Of a stretch of 64,000 bases of DNA, positions 8,416-17,910 are shown piece by piece (position 1 is the first letter of the stretch; the number at the start of each line of letters is the position of its first letter). The stretch lies in assembly GCA_017397885.1 (NCBI GenBank), contig JAFQHQ010000158.1:1-64000 (forward strand). The letters are read 5' to 3'. Both the position numbers and the translations under genes were made by a program. Origin of the DNA: Clostridia bacterium. GTDB lineage: Bacteria > Bacillota > Clostridia > UMGS1810. The notes beneath the pieces are model-generated. The model had not been told where the DNA came from and ran no database searches. It was given only the letters and a program-made list of their open reading frames with translations.

Positions 8416-9990
8416 TTATATAACTATAAATGCACCGTTTCCCACAAGATAGTTTTTTGTGGTGTCATCTTCTGTTTCAAAACGACATTTTGACTTGTCA
8501 ACATTTTTGCCGTTGATGGTGATTTCATTTGCAAATTCATTGACAATTATCGGTGAAATAAGGTTGTCTTCACATTCCAAAAGTCTGCCGTTTAAGGTGA
8601 TGTTTTCAAGGTGAATGTCTGAAATGTCATGTTCAACGCTTTGTCCGATAAAACGGCAAGGGCAGATAACAAGACCGTTGTAGGAAATGTTACGATAGGT
8701 AATGTTTTTAACAGACCCCAGCTCTTCGCCTTTTAGCCAGAGCATATTTCTTATAAAAATCTCAATGAGCCTCGGGTGGATGAGAGAATCTATGGGGTCG
8801 CCCACTCTGATGTTTTCAAACAGCACATCTGAAATCGGAGCATCACCGCATGCCTGAATGTCACAAGCCACAAAGGCAAAATGTACAATGTCGCAGTCAC
8901 GGATAATAACATCACACATTTTCTCGGCAGAGGTTTCTGCACCAAATTCAACCCCTCTGCCCCAATCGCCCCATATGGTGCATTTTTCAACAAGGATATG
9001 AGATGTGGGAGCATGATTGGTTAAATAAATTCCAAATGTGCGTTGCCCTTTTATAACTATTGAGTCGTCAAAGGCTCTTATAAAAGAGTTTCTTATTACC
9101 ACATAGCTTGTGTTGTGAATGTCGATGCCGTCAGAGTTTCTTCTCCATGAAAAAATCTTGACGTTGTCAATGTTTATGTTGCTTCCCCCAACCACTGAAA
9201 GATTGTATATTACAGAGTCAAGAATTGTTAATCCCTCAACGGTAACGTTGTTTGAGTTTGCAATCAGAATTGTATGGGTAAGTCCCGTTTTGTGATTCTG
9301 ACGGTCAAAGCGTTCTCCGCTTAAAATTCCTCTGCCGTATATGTGCACATTCTCACTGTCTTCGACCAAAATTGTTCCGTACACAATGGCACCGCTGTCA
9401 ATGTAGAGTGACTGATTGCTTTTAAGGCTTATGAGATAGGGCATATGAATTCCGGGGCCGAAATATATGGTGTCTTTACCTTCGGGAATTGTTTTTGCTC
9501 TGCCTGTAAAGTTACCGGAAAAATTGAGCTTTTCATCGGGTATAAAACTTTGCACATTCGAGACATCGGGATTCGGAGAGTCTTTTTCCATGGGGTTTGC
9601 CAGAATGTGCAGGGGCTTGTGAAGTCCGTTTATTTCAAGAACATACTGCCCCGACTCGGAGATTTCAAAACTCACCTCATCGCCTTTGTTTTTTTCGCCT
9701 CTCACGGGAACAATGCCCTTTGAAAGAGGCAAAACCCTTGCGTAGAAAATCTCCCACGCACAAACAATGCGAAGCTTTACGGTCCCCTCAAAATCAAATT
9801 TAACAACGGAAGCCTGCTCGGTTTCCGATACATCCCTTTGAGTTCCGCGATAAAGCTCGTTTGTTGGCTTTGATGAAACCGTAACGGGCAAAACATCTGC
9901 CGCATTGCCTTCAATTTCCACATAGTAATCCTTTGAAATCGGTGCAAAAACCGGAATTTTGTGTATTTTTAAGTCGGTGCATTTACTCAT
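8416..9990 (-). CDS. glycoside hydrolase family 28-like (polygalacturonase fold)
   Basis: A 524-residue right-handed beta-helix protein. The centre carries GH28-type signatures: NSDGIDIHN (about residue 287; usual form NTDG) and FDDSIVIKG (about 309; the paired catalytic aspartates), followed by WGRGVEFGAET in place of the usual GHG-containing strand. GH28 enzymes hydrolyse galacturonan or rhamnogalacturonan. The N-terminal 130 residues look like a separate beta-sandwich. No signal peptide, so it probably acts in the cytoplasm on imported oligomers. Its start overlaps the end of the upstream beta-helix gene by eight bases. Confidence 0.82.
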   Translation of the reverse strand: MSKCTDLKIHKIPVFAPISKDYYVEIEGNAADVLPVTVSSKPTNELYRGTQRDVSETEQASVVKFDFEGTVKLRIVCAWEIFYARVLPLSKGIVPVRGEKNKGDEVSFEISESGQYVLEINGLHKPLHILANPMEKDSPNPDVSNVQSFIPDEKLNFSGNFTGRAKTIPEGKDTIYFGPGIHMPYLISLKSNQSLYIDSGAIVYGTILVEDSENVHIYGRGILSGERFDRQNHKTGLTHTILIANSNNVTVEGLTILDSVIYNLSVVGGSNINIDNVKIFSWRRNSDGIDIHNTSYVVIRNSFIRAFDDSIVIKGQRTFGIYLTNHAPTSHILVEKCTIWGDWGRGVEFGAETSAEKMCDVIIRDCDIVHFAFVACDIQACGDAPISDVLFENIRVGDPIDSLIHPRLIEIFIRNMLWLKGEELGSVKNITYRNISYNGLVICPCRFIGQSVEHDISDIHLENITLNGRLLECEDNLISPIIVNEFANEITINGKNVDKSKCRFETEDDTTKNYLVGNGAFIVI

Positions 9991-12046
9991 TGTTTTTACC
10001 TTTCATTATACCCACGTCCGAAAAATCAATATCCTCAAAGCCTATGTCATAGGCGGGTGAATCGGGCTTCAGGCGAAAATCGTTGTTTTCATAATCTACA
10101 AACAGGGGGTCTGCCTCAATTGAATATTTTTCTTTGCCATACAAAGTCTGAATTTCATCAAGGCTCACTTTAACATCTTTTCCTATTGCCGATGCTTTTC
10201 CCTTTGTGTCAAAAATGAGGTTGTTGTATGATACAATCTGATTGGGAGCAGATTCGGCATCGTTATACATGGTTTTGTATATTGACTGTCCCTCGCTAAC
10301 GATGATGTTACGTTCAAATATTGCATAGTTGTTTATGTAATTTGCCGTTATGGCAACAGGACTGTTTGTCGATTTTACAAAAATGTTGTTTCTCACGGTG
10401 TTCATTCTGCCGTAGTGTTGATGGAAGGCGTTTTTGCCGAGATTGTAGCAAAGATTGTTTTCTATGATAACACAGCTTGTGCCTTCGTCGGGATATATTC
10501 CCCATGCACCGTAGTCAAAACAGGTTACATCGTGAATTATATTTCCTCTGATAACAGTTCCGGGTTGTTTTCCGAGGGTGTAGATTCCGCCCATATCGGA
10601 AAGCACTCCGCTTCCAAGATTGTAGATAAGATTTTTCTCAATGAGGTTGTCTCTTGTGACACTGTCACCATATCCCCATACCCAACCTACGGAAATTCCG
10701 GTGTAGTAGAGGTTGGATATTTCATTGTGTGCGATGTAGTTGTCAAAGGAATGTTTAACAAGGATTCCGCAACCCGCAAAATATCTTCTGCCGCATCGGT
10801 CAATGCGGTTGTTCTTTACGGTATTTTGGCTGTTCTGATTGAGGGAATCAAAGGTGTTGTTGCCGTTTTCATCTCTCACATATCCCTCACCGCCAATTTT
10901 TATGCCCCCTGCACCTATGTCATAAATATAATTGGAGTTTATTTTAGTTCCGGTGCATCCGTTGTTTACGGTAAGAGCGTGAACACCGAGAGAATGGAAA
11001 GTACAGTTTTCAATGTAGCAGTTTCGTGTGTGGAAAAGTTCAACCGAGCCGTGAGCGAGGTTTACCGACTGTTCATCGGATGCGTAAAACTTTTCTTCTC
11101 CGTTTTCAATCCATCTGCTTCGGTAGTCGCCCTTTGTGTAGGCAAATTCCAGGTTTTCAAGGTGAACATTTTCAAGCTTGAAATTTTTGTTGCCTTCGAG
11201 AATCAGGAGCTTGTCGGTAAGGGGAGCAACCGCGCATATGCCCTCAGGTGTCATCTCGTTGTTTCTTGGAATGTAATAAACCGTTGATGTTTCACGGTCA
11301 AGATACCATTCGTTGGGATTTTCAAAGCATTCTGCCACATTTTCGATTATGTAGTGAAGAGCACTTCGGGGATGCTTTGACGACAGGGAAAATCTTGACG
11401 GATATTCAAATTCAATTTTGCCCGTTTCAAGGTCATAGCTTTTTATGGGGGTGTGCTCGTCAATCCAGTAGTGGTTGTAGCTAATAAAACAGTCACCGAA
11501 ATTTTTAAAACCCGAAATTGTTTTGACATCTTCTTTTCTTGCCACAAACCAGGAGCTTGATTCATAAAGACCGGTTTTGTTGTTTTCAACATATTCGGGG
11601 TCAAGAGTACCTTCTTTTGGATACTTGGTAAACTGCGCCCTTTCGCCGTCAACATAAAGGTCTGTAAACCAAAGACCCTCCGATTCTATTTCCGGCACAT
11701 GGGCACTAAAGCATTTTTTGCCGTTGAACACATCTTCTTTAAAACCTTTTATTTTAAATCCGCCGCTGATGAGAGTTTCGCTCATGGGCTTTATGGTAAC
11801 GGAATGCATTTTGGGTTTCAGCACAATGGGTTTTGAAAGCTCATACAATTCGTCCATAAGGCATATAGTAATTGGCTGATTGTGACCGCCGTCACGAAGC
11901 TCTGCCACGCACGAAAGTGCTTTTTCAATTGAGGCAAGAGGTCCTTCACCAAGGAAAGTGCTCTCGGGGCTGTACCCAAAATTGCTTTTGTCGTTTCCGT
12001 ATTTTTTTGATACATACAGGGTGGAAACAGTGTCGGGTGTAAACAT
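9983..12046 (-). CDS. right-handed parallel beta-helix protein, probable glycoside hydrolase
   Basis: A 687-residue protein. The N-terminus (TLYVSKKYGND, then the PLASIEKALS segment) is the usual entry to pectate-lyase-like beta-helices, followed by a GDL-type insert with DLYVDGERAQFTKYP and a long repetitive helix with many NNxI and IENN turns (roughly 290-600). The DLYVxGxRAxxxxYP motif is one I associate with GH141-like and related alpha-galactosidase or fucosidase beta-helix proteins, but I cannot fix the family. No signal peptide. Translationally coupled to the GH28-like gene by an eight-base overlap and 14 bases from the SGNH gene. Confidence 0.72.
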   Translation of the reverse strand: MFTPDTVSTLYVSKKYGNDKSNFGYSPESTFLGEGPLASIEKALSCVAELRDGGHNQPITICLMDELYELSKPIVLKPKMHSVTIKPMSETLISGGFKIKGFKEDVFNGKKCFSAHVPEIESEGLWFTDLYVDGERAQFTKYPKEGTLDPEYVENNKTGLYESSSWFVARKEDVKTISGFKNFGDCFISYNHYWIDEHTPIKSYDLETGKIEFEYPSRFSLSSKHPRSALHYIIENVAECFENPNEWYLDRETSTVYYIPRNNEMTPEGICAVAPLTDKLLILEGNKNFKLENVHLENLEFAYTKGDYRSRWIENGEEKFYASDEQSVNLAHGSVELFHTRNCYIENCTFHSLGVHALTVNNGCTGTKINSNYIYDIGAGGIKIGGEGYVRDENGNNTFDSLNQNSQNTVKNNRIDRCGRRYFAGCGILVKHSFDNYIAHNEISNLYYTGISVGWVWGYGDSVTRDNLIEKNLIYNLGSGVLSDMGGIYTLGKQPGTVIRGNIIHDVTCFDYGAWGIYPDEGTSCVIIENNLCYNLGKNAFHQHYGRMNTVRNNIFVKSTNSPVAITANYINNYAIFERNIIVSEGQSIYKTMYNDAESAPNQIVSYNNLIFDTKGKASAIGKDVKVSLDEIQTLYGKEKYSIEADPLFVDYENNDFRLKPDSPAYDIGFEDIDFSDVGIMKGKNNE

Positions 12047-12060
12047 TTTAATTCCTCCGA

Positions 12061-12690
12061 TTATATATTCAAAACTTTTTTGAGATTTTTACATACTGCA
12101 TTTGCAAGAATTTCACATCCCTTTTCGTTGTAGTGGAATGGGTCGTGAGCTCTTATTCCTTCAATTCCGTCCACAAGGCTGTAGAGATTTTCATACATCA
12201 GTCCGTATTTTTCGGCAATTTCCTTTGCAACGGAGTCTCTTTCAATTGATTTTTCATTAAATGGCATATATTCATTGGGTTTATCTGTAACAACAACGGG
12301 TGTTGTGCCGGAGATAATGATTTTCGGAGAGTCTTCAAGGCTTAAAAGATACTTTATAACTTCTTCGTAGCATTTTTTAAAAAGCTCTTTGTCAAGAGCG
12401 CCGTGGAGACCGTTGTTAAAATGAATAACTTCATATTTGCCCTGAGTCAGTACATAGGTCAGCTCTTTCAGAAAGCTTGGGTTATCCAGTGCCCTCGATG
12501 TTACATATTTGTCTATGTAAATATCGGGAGGCATAATTTTTTTTAGGGCAGGGGAGTAACCGTTTGTGATTGAATCGCCCACAAGAAGCACACGTCTGCC
12601 TTCCATCTCGGGTTCATCCCACCACATATTTGACCATTCATATTTTTCAAGTTTAACTCTTCTTTCGGGTACGGTTGTGTTAACGTCCAT
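12061..12690 (-). CDS. SGNH/GDSL-family hydrolase (probable carbohydrate esterase)
   Basis: A 209-residue SGNH hydrolase. Block I is LLVGDSITNGY (Ser near residue 37), the HFNNGLHG segment supplies the block III Asn, and the C-terminal DPFHYNEKG gives the Asp-His pair near 183. No signal peptide. Small proteins of this type include rhamnogalacturonan acetylesterases, consistent with the GH28-like neighbour. It is the first gene of the minus-strand cassette: a gaaaggaat site precedes the ATG, and repeat copy 2 lies 47 bases upstream. Confidence 0.82.
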   Translation of the reverse strand: MDVNTTVPERRVKLEKYEWSNMWWDEPEMEGRRVLLVGDSITNGYSPALKKIMPPDIYIDKYVTSRALDNPSFLKELTYVLTQGKYEVIHFNNGLHGALDKELFKKCYEEVIKYLLSLEDSPKIIISGTTPVVVTDKPNEYMPFNEKSIERDSVAKEIAEKYGLMYENLYSLVDGIEGIRAHDPFHYNEKGCEILANAVCKNLKKVLNI

Positions 12691-12737
12691 TATAAAAAAT
12701 TCCTTTCATTTAAATTTTAGTTATATTTTAACCGGGA

Positions 12738-12977
12738 TAAATTGGAGTTTGTCCCTCTATTTGAAGATGAAATAAACACCGGAGCGTTGCCTCCTTTGTG
12801 TAAAGGGAGGGGGACCGCGTAAGCGGTGGAGGGATTGTAACAAACTGCCTCAACTGCAGTATTTGTGCTTGATTGAGAGTTTATCATTTAACAATCCCTC
12901 AGTCACTTCGTGACAGCTCCCTTTACACAAGGGAGCCTTTCGCACTTGTGTTAAACAGCTCGACAAACTCCAATTTA
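12738..12977. repeat. palindromic MITE-like element, copy 2
   Basis: Second copy of the element at 7238-7477, about 95% identical through the core and in the same orientation. This copy keeps perfect 16-base terminal inverted repeats (taaattggagtttgtc at 12738-12753 and its complement at 12962-12977), so it is probably the less degraded one. No clear target duplication beyond a possible TA. It fills most of the gap 12691-13033; the rest is AT-rich with no gene. Confidence 0.88.
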
Positions 12978-13033
12978 AATAAATAATATATACATTTTTA
13001 ATATATCACACATTCACGGTAATTACAACATTT

Positions 13034-13927
13034 TTACACATTTATAATAACCCCTGCCGTAATTGCCAAAGCAACACTGATCCAGTTTCTGAGTTTCATT
13101 TGTTCCTTAAAGAAAAGAGACATAAGGGCAGATACAATTATTCCCAAAGCGGATGTTAAAACTGTGTATAGAGACACATTCATCATCGAAAGAACCGATA
13201 CTGTGAGAACCGACGAAATATTGCTCATAGCTGTTCTCATTGCCACATTGCCAAGCTGTTTTGGGGTAAATGTTTTTATGACGGTTTTGGGAGCAATATG
13301 GTTTTTTAAAGCGACAAAAACTATAACCGAAAAGCTTGCCGCCACAAGAATCACATTTGTCCAAAAGAAAAACGAGACCGTGTCTGTAACATAGGGGTTT
13401 TCAGCATATAGCTTACTGACAATGTTTGCTGCACCTGCAAGGAAAAACGACAAAATGCAAATGATAAGTTTTGATTTTGCACTGCTTCTTTTTTGCGGAT
13501 CGGAGTTTGAAAACTTCAACGGAATTATGGCGGCAAAAAGCATCATAATTATTGCACAAACAAGTTTCACTGTCAGATGTTCTCCAAAATATATTATTCC
13601 AAACACCGATGATACAATTATGTTTCCCGACGAGCTGATGATTGATGATGTGGCAATCTGCACCCTTGAAAGTATGCATACACCTACCACAAGAGACAGA
13701 CAAACCACAACAGCAAACATAGCGGAAAAAATCAGTGTGGGAATATTGATATTTATATTAAATCTGCTTGCAACAAAAAAATATCCGCAGGCAAGAAATG
13801 CATTTGCAAAATTGTAGAATGCAAAATTCATGAGCGTTTCGGAGGTATTAAGCTGAAACTTTTTTTGCAAAAATGAGTTTCCTGCAGAAAGCATACATAT
13901 CGAAACCATAAGGATTACAGCGTTCAT
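13034..13927 (-). CDS. EamA/DMT-superfamily transporter
   Basis: A 297-residue protein with about ten hydrophobic helices in two similar halves, the pattern of drug/metabolite transporter (EamA) permeases. The second half ends with LSMMNVSLYTVLTSALGI and the FFKEQMKLRNWI loop, like typical EamA domains. Substrate unknown; amino acids and small metabolites are common for the family. It is divergent from the AraC gene at 14081, which may control it. Confidence 0.8.
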   Translation of the reverse strand: MNAVILMVSICMLSAGNSFLQKKFQLNTSETLMNFAFYNFANAFLACGYFFVASRFNININIPTLIFSAMFAVVVCLSLVVGVCILSRVQIATSSIISSSGNIIVSSVFGIIYFGEHLTVKLVCAIIMMLFAAIIPLKFSNSDPQKRSSAKSKLIICILSFFLAGAANIVSKLYAENPYVTDTVSFFFWTNVILVAASFSVIVFVALKNHIAPKTVIKTFTPKQLGNVAMRTAMSNISSVLTVSVLSMMNVSLYTVLTSALGIIVSALMSLFFKEQMKLRNWISVALAITAGVIINV

Positions 13928-14080
13928 AAGAGCACCTCACATTTTGTTTTGATTTTACAATTTTTTAAGACGAAAAGCAAGACAAAATGAGCAATATATT
14001 AGACAAAATCAAAACTCTATTGCAATTTAAACATTAATGTAGTATTCTTACTATAATATAACAAAAAAGAGGGCTTGGAT

Positions 14081-14809
14081 ATGATGAATGACAGCCACTT
14101 AATGCTCAGATGCGGAAACCTTAATTGCCCTTATCATATTAATCCTCAGCTTGAGGTTTTGTATGTCAAAGAAGGGAGAATTGTTGTAAGCTATGAAAAC
14201 AGACGAATTACGGTTTCTTCCGGCGAAGCAACCGTTGTTTTGCCCTACAGCATCCATAGCTTTGAGGTGGATTCCGGTTGTGATGCAAGGGTTTTTATGT
14301 TTTCAAATGCAATTGCAGACGGAATAGCCGCAAATATCAGTTTTGAAAATAAATTCAGTATTTCAGCTGAAACCGATGCTTTTATTGAGCATATCCTTAA
14401 AAAACAAACTCCCAATTCCATAGATGTTAAGGCTTTGTTTTATGCTTTTGTGTGTGAATCTCCACACATAAATTCCGAGGCGCAAACAAAAAATGAACAC
14501 CTCAGAAGCATTGTGGAGTGGATTTACAAAAACATCGGAGAAAAAATCACTCTTGATGACGCATCGAAGGAGTTTGGCATAAGCAAGCGAAGCCTGACAT
14601 CACTTTTTAAAAACCGACTAACCATCACGTTTAACGATTTCTTAAGCGGCATTCGTGTGGAAAAAGCAAAGAATATGCTTCTTAAGAACGAACTCACAAT
14701 TACTCAAATCGCTTATGAATGCGGATTTGGAAGCGTGAGAAATTTTAATCGTGTTTTTCTTCGCTTTGCAAAATGCAATCCCGGTGAATATAAAAAATTA
14801 ATGAAATAA
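14081..14809 (+). CDS. AraC-family transcriptional regulator
   Basis: About 242 residues: an N-terminal cupin-like sensing domain (NPQLEVLYVKEGRIVVSYE) and a C-terminal double helix-turn-helix from about residue 150 (ITLDDASKEFGISKRSLTSLF and ITQIAYECGFGSVRNFNRVF). ATG 14081 lies eight bases after aaaagaggg; the upstream in-frame TTG at 14075 is too close to that site. A TATAAT at 14052-14057 is a possible -10. The AEC transporter starts 18 bases downstream and is probably co-transcribed; the DMT transporter is divergent. Either could be its target. Confidence 0.88.
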   Translation: MMNDSHLMLRCGNLNCPYHINPQLEVLYVKEGRIVVSYENRRITVSSGEATVVLPYSIHSFEVDSGCDARVFMFSNAIADGIAANISFENKFSISAETDAFIEHILKKQTPNSIDVKALFYAFVCESPHINSEAQTKNEHLRSIVEWIYKNIGEKITLDDASKEFGISKRSLTSLFKNRLTITFNDFLSGIRVEKAKNMLLKNELTITQIAYECGFGSVRNFNRVFLRFAKCNPGEYKKLMK

Positions 14810-14827
14810 TAAGGAGAACTATAAACC

Positions 14828-15757
14828 ATGTCACTTTTTTCATCGACACTAAACAACATAGCTTTTCTTTTCGGCTTCATAGCAATCGGCTTTGTAATTT
14901 CAAAGCTGAAGTTGCTTCCCGAAAAATCAGCGGCAGTGCTTTCAAAGCTTGAAAATATGCTTTTTATTCCTGCATCGGTTCTTGGGACTTTTTCAACCAA
15001 TTTCACGCAGGATAAGCTCGGTTCATACAGCGAGCTTCTTATGATTAGTGCAATCATTGAAATTGTCGTGATTCCCCTTGCCATTATCATTCCAAAGCTC
15101 ATCACAAAAGACCGCTATGTTCAAAAGATATACACTTACGGTCTTTCATTTTCAAATTTCGGATTCATGGGTTATGCTGTAGTTCTCAGCCTTTTCCCCG
15201 AAATTTATGATTCATATCTCATATTCACGCTTCCTCTTTGGATTGCAATTTATCTGTGGGGTGTGCCGAGACTTCTCATTGCAAACTCGGGACAGCATCA
15301 GAGCTTTAAAGAAAGTCTCAAATCCTTTGTAAACCCCATGTTTGTATGCATGATAATCGGCATGATAATAGGTATATCGGGAATCAAATTGCCCAACTGG
15401 ACATCAAAGCTTATTTCCGATTCTGCAAGCTGTATGTCACCTGTGGCAATGCTTCTCACCGGTATTGTGGTGTCATCCATATCGCTCAAGAAAACATTTA
15501 CAACGATTCGTACATATGTTGTGTCGATAATTCGTTTGGTAATTTTCCCGCTTGCATTTCTCGCAATTGCACACTTTGTTAAGCTTCCCGAAGTTGCGTT
15601 TTTGTGTGCTCTTTGTTCCCTTGCAATGCCCCTTGGACTAAATACAATTGTAATTCCCTCGGCATTTGGCAAGCCCACCGATGATGCCGCAGGCATGGCA
15701 GTCATATCACACCTTCTTTCGGCAATAACCATACCGCTGATATTTATGCTTGTGTAA
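14828..15757 (+). CDS. AEC-family (auxin efflux carrier-like) transporter
   Basis: A 309-residue membrane protein with about ten helices in two halves. The AEC fold is suggested by the N-terminal FGFIAIGFVISKLKLLPEKSA segment, the central FSNFGFMGYAVVLSLF and the C-terminal ALCSLAMPLGLNTIV with KPTDDAAGMAVISH. Bacterial members move small carboxylates such as malate or malonate. Co-directional with the AraC gene and closed by a strong terminator. Confidence 0.85.
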   Translation: MSLFSSTLNNIAFLFGFIAIGFVISKLKLLPEKSAAVLSKLENMLFIPASVLGTFSTNFTQDKLGSYSELLMISAIIEIVVIPLAIIIPKLITKDRYVQKIYTYGLSFSNFGFMGYAVVLSLFPEIYDSYLIFTLPLWIAIYLWGVPRLLIANSGQHQSFKESLKSFVNPMFVCMIIGMIIGISGIKLPNWTSKLISDSASCMSPVAMLLTGIVVSSISLKKTFTTIRTYVVSIIRLVIFPLAFLAIAHFVKLPEVAFLCALCSLAMPLGLNTIVIPSAFGKPTDDAAGMAVISHLLSAITIPLIFMLV

Positions 15758-15761
15758 ATAT

Positions 15762-15814
15762 AAAAACCCGCAATTTTTAGAATGATATATTCTAAGGATT
15801 GCGGGTTTTATTTT
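15762..15814 (+). terminator. intrinsic terminator, probably bidirectional
   Basis: Long stem aaaacccgcaat...attgcgggtttt with an additional inner pairing (tagaat / attcta) and a T run on both strands. It sits between the convergent AEC transporter and XRE genes and can serve both. Confidence 0.85.
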
Positions 15815-15885
15815 GTAAAGAGCGTATTATGTTTATAAGAAACTTTGTATTGGAGCAAGCTTGATGTACATTGCAATCTTCGATT

Positions 15886-16224
15886 CTATAATTTGTCTAT
15901 ATTTTCAGCTAAAATTTTGACTACAGAATAAAACTTATTATATTTATCTTCATTTATATTGTCTATTGAATTCAATATCTTTGTAATATTTTTATCCGGT
16001 GAATTTGAAATATCCAAGAGTAAATAGTCTGTGCTTATTTTTAATACTTCAGAAATGGTGATAAGTGACTCGATTGAAAGAGCTCTTGTTCCCCGCTCAA
16101 TATGGCCAATGTGAGCGGTTGACAGGTCACAGGCTTCTGCCAATTGTTCCTGTGTCATCCCCTTTGACTTTCTTGCTTTTCGTATTCTTTCACCCAAAGA
16201 AACATAATCAAATTGAGTTTTCAT
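15886..16224 (-). CDS. XRE-family helix-turn-helix regulator
   Basis: A 112-residue protein. Residues 9-65 form a Cro/CI-type HTH (LGERIRKARKSKGMTQEQLAE, then STAHIGHIERGTRALS). The C-terminal 45 residues are helical and could dimerise. An aggcggtga site precedes the ATG. It is divergent from the 16354 operon with a 129-base intergenic region that holds that operon's promoter, so regulation of the operon is likely. Confidence 0.88.
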   Translation of the reverse strand: MKTQFDYVSLGERIRKARKSKGMTQEQLAEACDLSTAHIGHIERGTRALSIESLITISEVLKISTDYLLLDISNSPDKNITKILNSIDNINEDKYNKFYSVVKILAENIDKL

Positions 16225-16294
16225 TTTATCACCGCCTCAGTATTGATTATATACTATCAGTCAAGATTTTATAATGCATTACGAGAATTAAATA

Positions 16295-16323
16295 TTGACT
16301 AAAAGCATTATTCGTGATATACT
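16295..16323 (+). promoter_or_regulatory. sigma-A promoter of the unknown-membrane-protein/CHAP operon
   Basis: TTGACT (16295-16300), 17-base spacer, TATACT (16318-16323). The same hexamer occurs in inverted orientation (agtcaa, 16259-16264) toward the XRE gene, making a possible operator pair. Confidence 0.75.
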
Positions 16324-16353
16324 GATGTAGAATTATCAGAGATTGGGGGTTCG

Positions 16354-17910
16354 ATGATGAAAAGAAAAGATAAAGTATCAAAGACAGTTTTTAATATTAT
16401 TATATGTGTTTCTGCTGTTGCTTTATTTATCATGATTTTAGCTTCGTTTCTGTTTTGGTTTGGAGAGATTAAACTGATTGATTTCGAAAAAACAATTGAA
16501 AGTACTTTGTTGTCAACGGGTCTTGCGGTAATCAGCATCGCCCTTGCTGTTTGGGCAGGGTTGAATATTATCAATGCTGTGTCAAGGAAGGATATTGAAA
16601 AAGAACAGGAAAAGGTATACTATCTCCGTAAGGATTTAAATAAATTAAAAAGAGAAAGTAAATTTGTATTTGTTGATAATAAATATGTTAATTTTATTGA
16701 ATTATTAAGATTGTTACCTGACAAAGAATATCCAAGTAAATATTTTCTTACTCATTTTTTCGAACATAGGCCAAACATTGAATTTATTGATGAGTTTGAA
16801 AAAATAGAGCGTTATTTTTACAATGTATATAACATGCACGAAAGATTTGATAATGGAGGTATAACGGTTTCTAAATCGGCAGATTCGGCAATAAAAATAA
16901 TTTCTGATGTCCTATCTTCAAAAAGTCGTTTGTTGAATGGTAAGGAAGAATTATATTTAAATTTTAGATTAGCAGAGTTTTATTTTTATAAAGGATATGT
17001 CTGCAATACTTTTGGCAGCGCTTTTTATTCTTTTAGGAAAGCACTTGAATTATATTTTTGCACTGCACCCGGATTTGACATAGATATTCCGCATTATAAT
17101 TGCGATATGGAACTTTCACCCTGTAAAGGCAATAACATTGATTTGGCAATTTACTATGTAAATTCTATTGGAGAAGCATATAGCAAGATTGTCGATAAAT
17201 ATATTAGTAACAATGGAATATACGAAGATAAAATTGATGTACATGATTATGCCGGGAAATCTATTTTTTATTGTCATTGCTCGGTTGCATGGAGTAATGA
17301 AGCAAAGTGTGCACTTAATTATGAGCCGAGTGAAGTATATTATAGAAATGCAGGAGTTGCGCTTGAACGCTATGATAAATTAACTGGAAACTTTGGCGAA
17401 AACTCAGAAACAATTATGAAATATTATTTATCTTCATTTGAGCTTGTCAGATATATGGAACCGGGTACCAGGGTGCAAAAATCATATCATGTAGTTCTAT
17501 CGTATATGAAAAAATACTTTGATAAAAAGCTTTCATTGAATCTACTTGATAATTCGGATAATAATGGTTTGGCTGTATTTTTCAAACGGGAATTTATGTT
17601 ATCCGATAAAGATATATTTTATCTAGATAGGTTTTGCAGAATTTCGGAATTTGGCAAAGTCCATGTTTGTAAATTTAATTTGCCTCATGTGATGAATGGG
17701 TTTGCATATGTTGATGTTCTTGTTTTGAAGGTCATTGGGAATGAGTCCGTAAATAAGCAATATGCAAATTCAAATGAGTTTTATTTGCAGAAGATTTATG
17801 ATAACATTTGTACTTTTGAACTTTTGGGTGTGAATGATGATTATACAAAAGTATTAAAGAGAAGGTATGAAGCTTTAATTGAATTAATGCGAGAGGAGAA
17901 ACAAGAATGA
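16354..17910 (+). CDS. membrane protein of unknown function, helical C-terminal domain
   Basis: A 518-residue protein I do not recognise. It has two N-terminal membrane helices (about residues 10-32 and 46-72) followed by a coiled-coil stretch (about 80-110) and a long soluble, mostly helical part. Segments such as EELYLNFRLAEFYFYKG and YSFRKALELYF resemble TPR-type helices. The soluble part is probably cytoplasmic, given the positive residues before helix 1. It overlaps the CHAP surface-protein gene by four bases (ATGA), so the two are translationally coupled and presumably act together, perhaps in export or sensing. The coding sequence is visibly richer in A+T than the genes on either side. 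Confidence 0.6.
   Translation: MMKRKDKVSKTVFNIIICVSAVALFIMILASFLFWFGEIKLIDFEKTIESTLLSTGLAVISIALAVWAGLNIINAVSRKDIEKEQEKVYYLRKDLNKLKRESKFVFVDNKYVNFIELLRLLPDKEYPSKYFLTHFFEHRPNIEFIDEFEKIERYFYNVYNMHERFDNGGITVSKSADSAIKIISDVLSSKSRLLNGKEELYLNFRLAEFYFYKGYVCNTFGSAFYSFRKALELYFCTAPGFDIDIPHYNCDMELSPCKGNNIDLAIYYVNSIGEAYSKIVDKYISNNGIYEDKIDVHDYAGKSIFYCHCSVAWSNEAKCALNYEPSEVYYRNAGVALERYDKLTGNFGENSETIMKYYLSSFELVRYMEPGTRVQKSYHVVLSYMKKYFDKKLSLNLLDNSDNNGLAVFFKREFMLSDKDIFYLDRFCRISEFGKVHVCKFNLPHVMNGFAYVDVLVLKVIGNESVNKQYANSNEFYLQKIYDNICTFELLGVNDDYTKVLKRRYEALIELMREEKQE

Noticed and set aside
10415-11287. Plus-strand open frame of 290 residues
   Set aside because: It lies wholly inside the minus-strand beta-helix gene, whose NNxI-rich repeats create an open antisense frame; no start signals.
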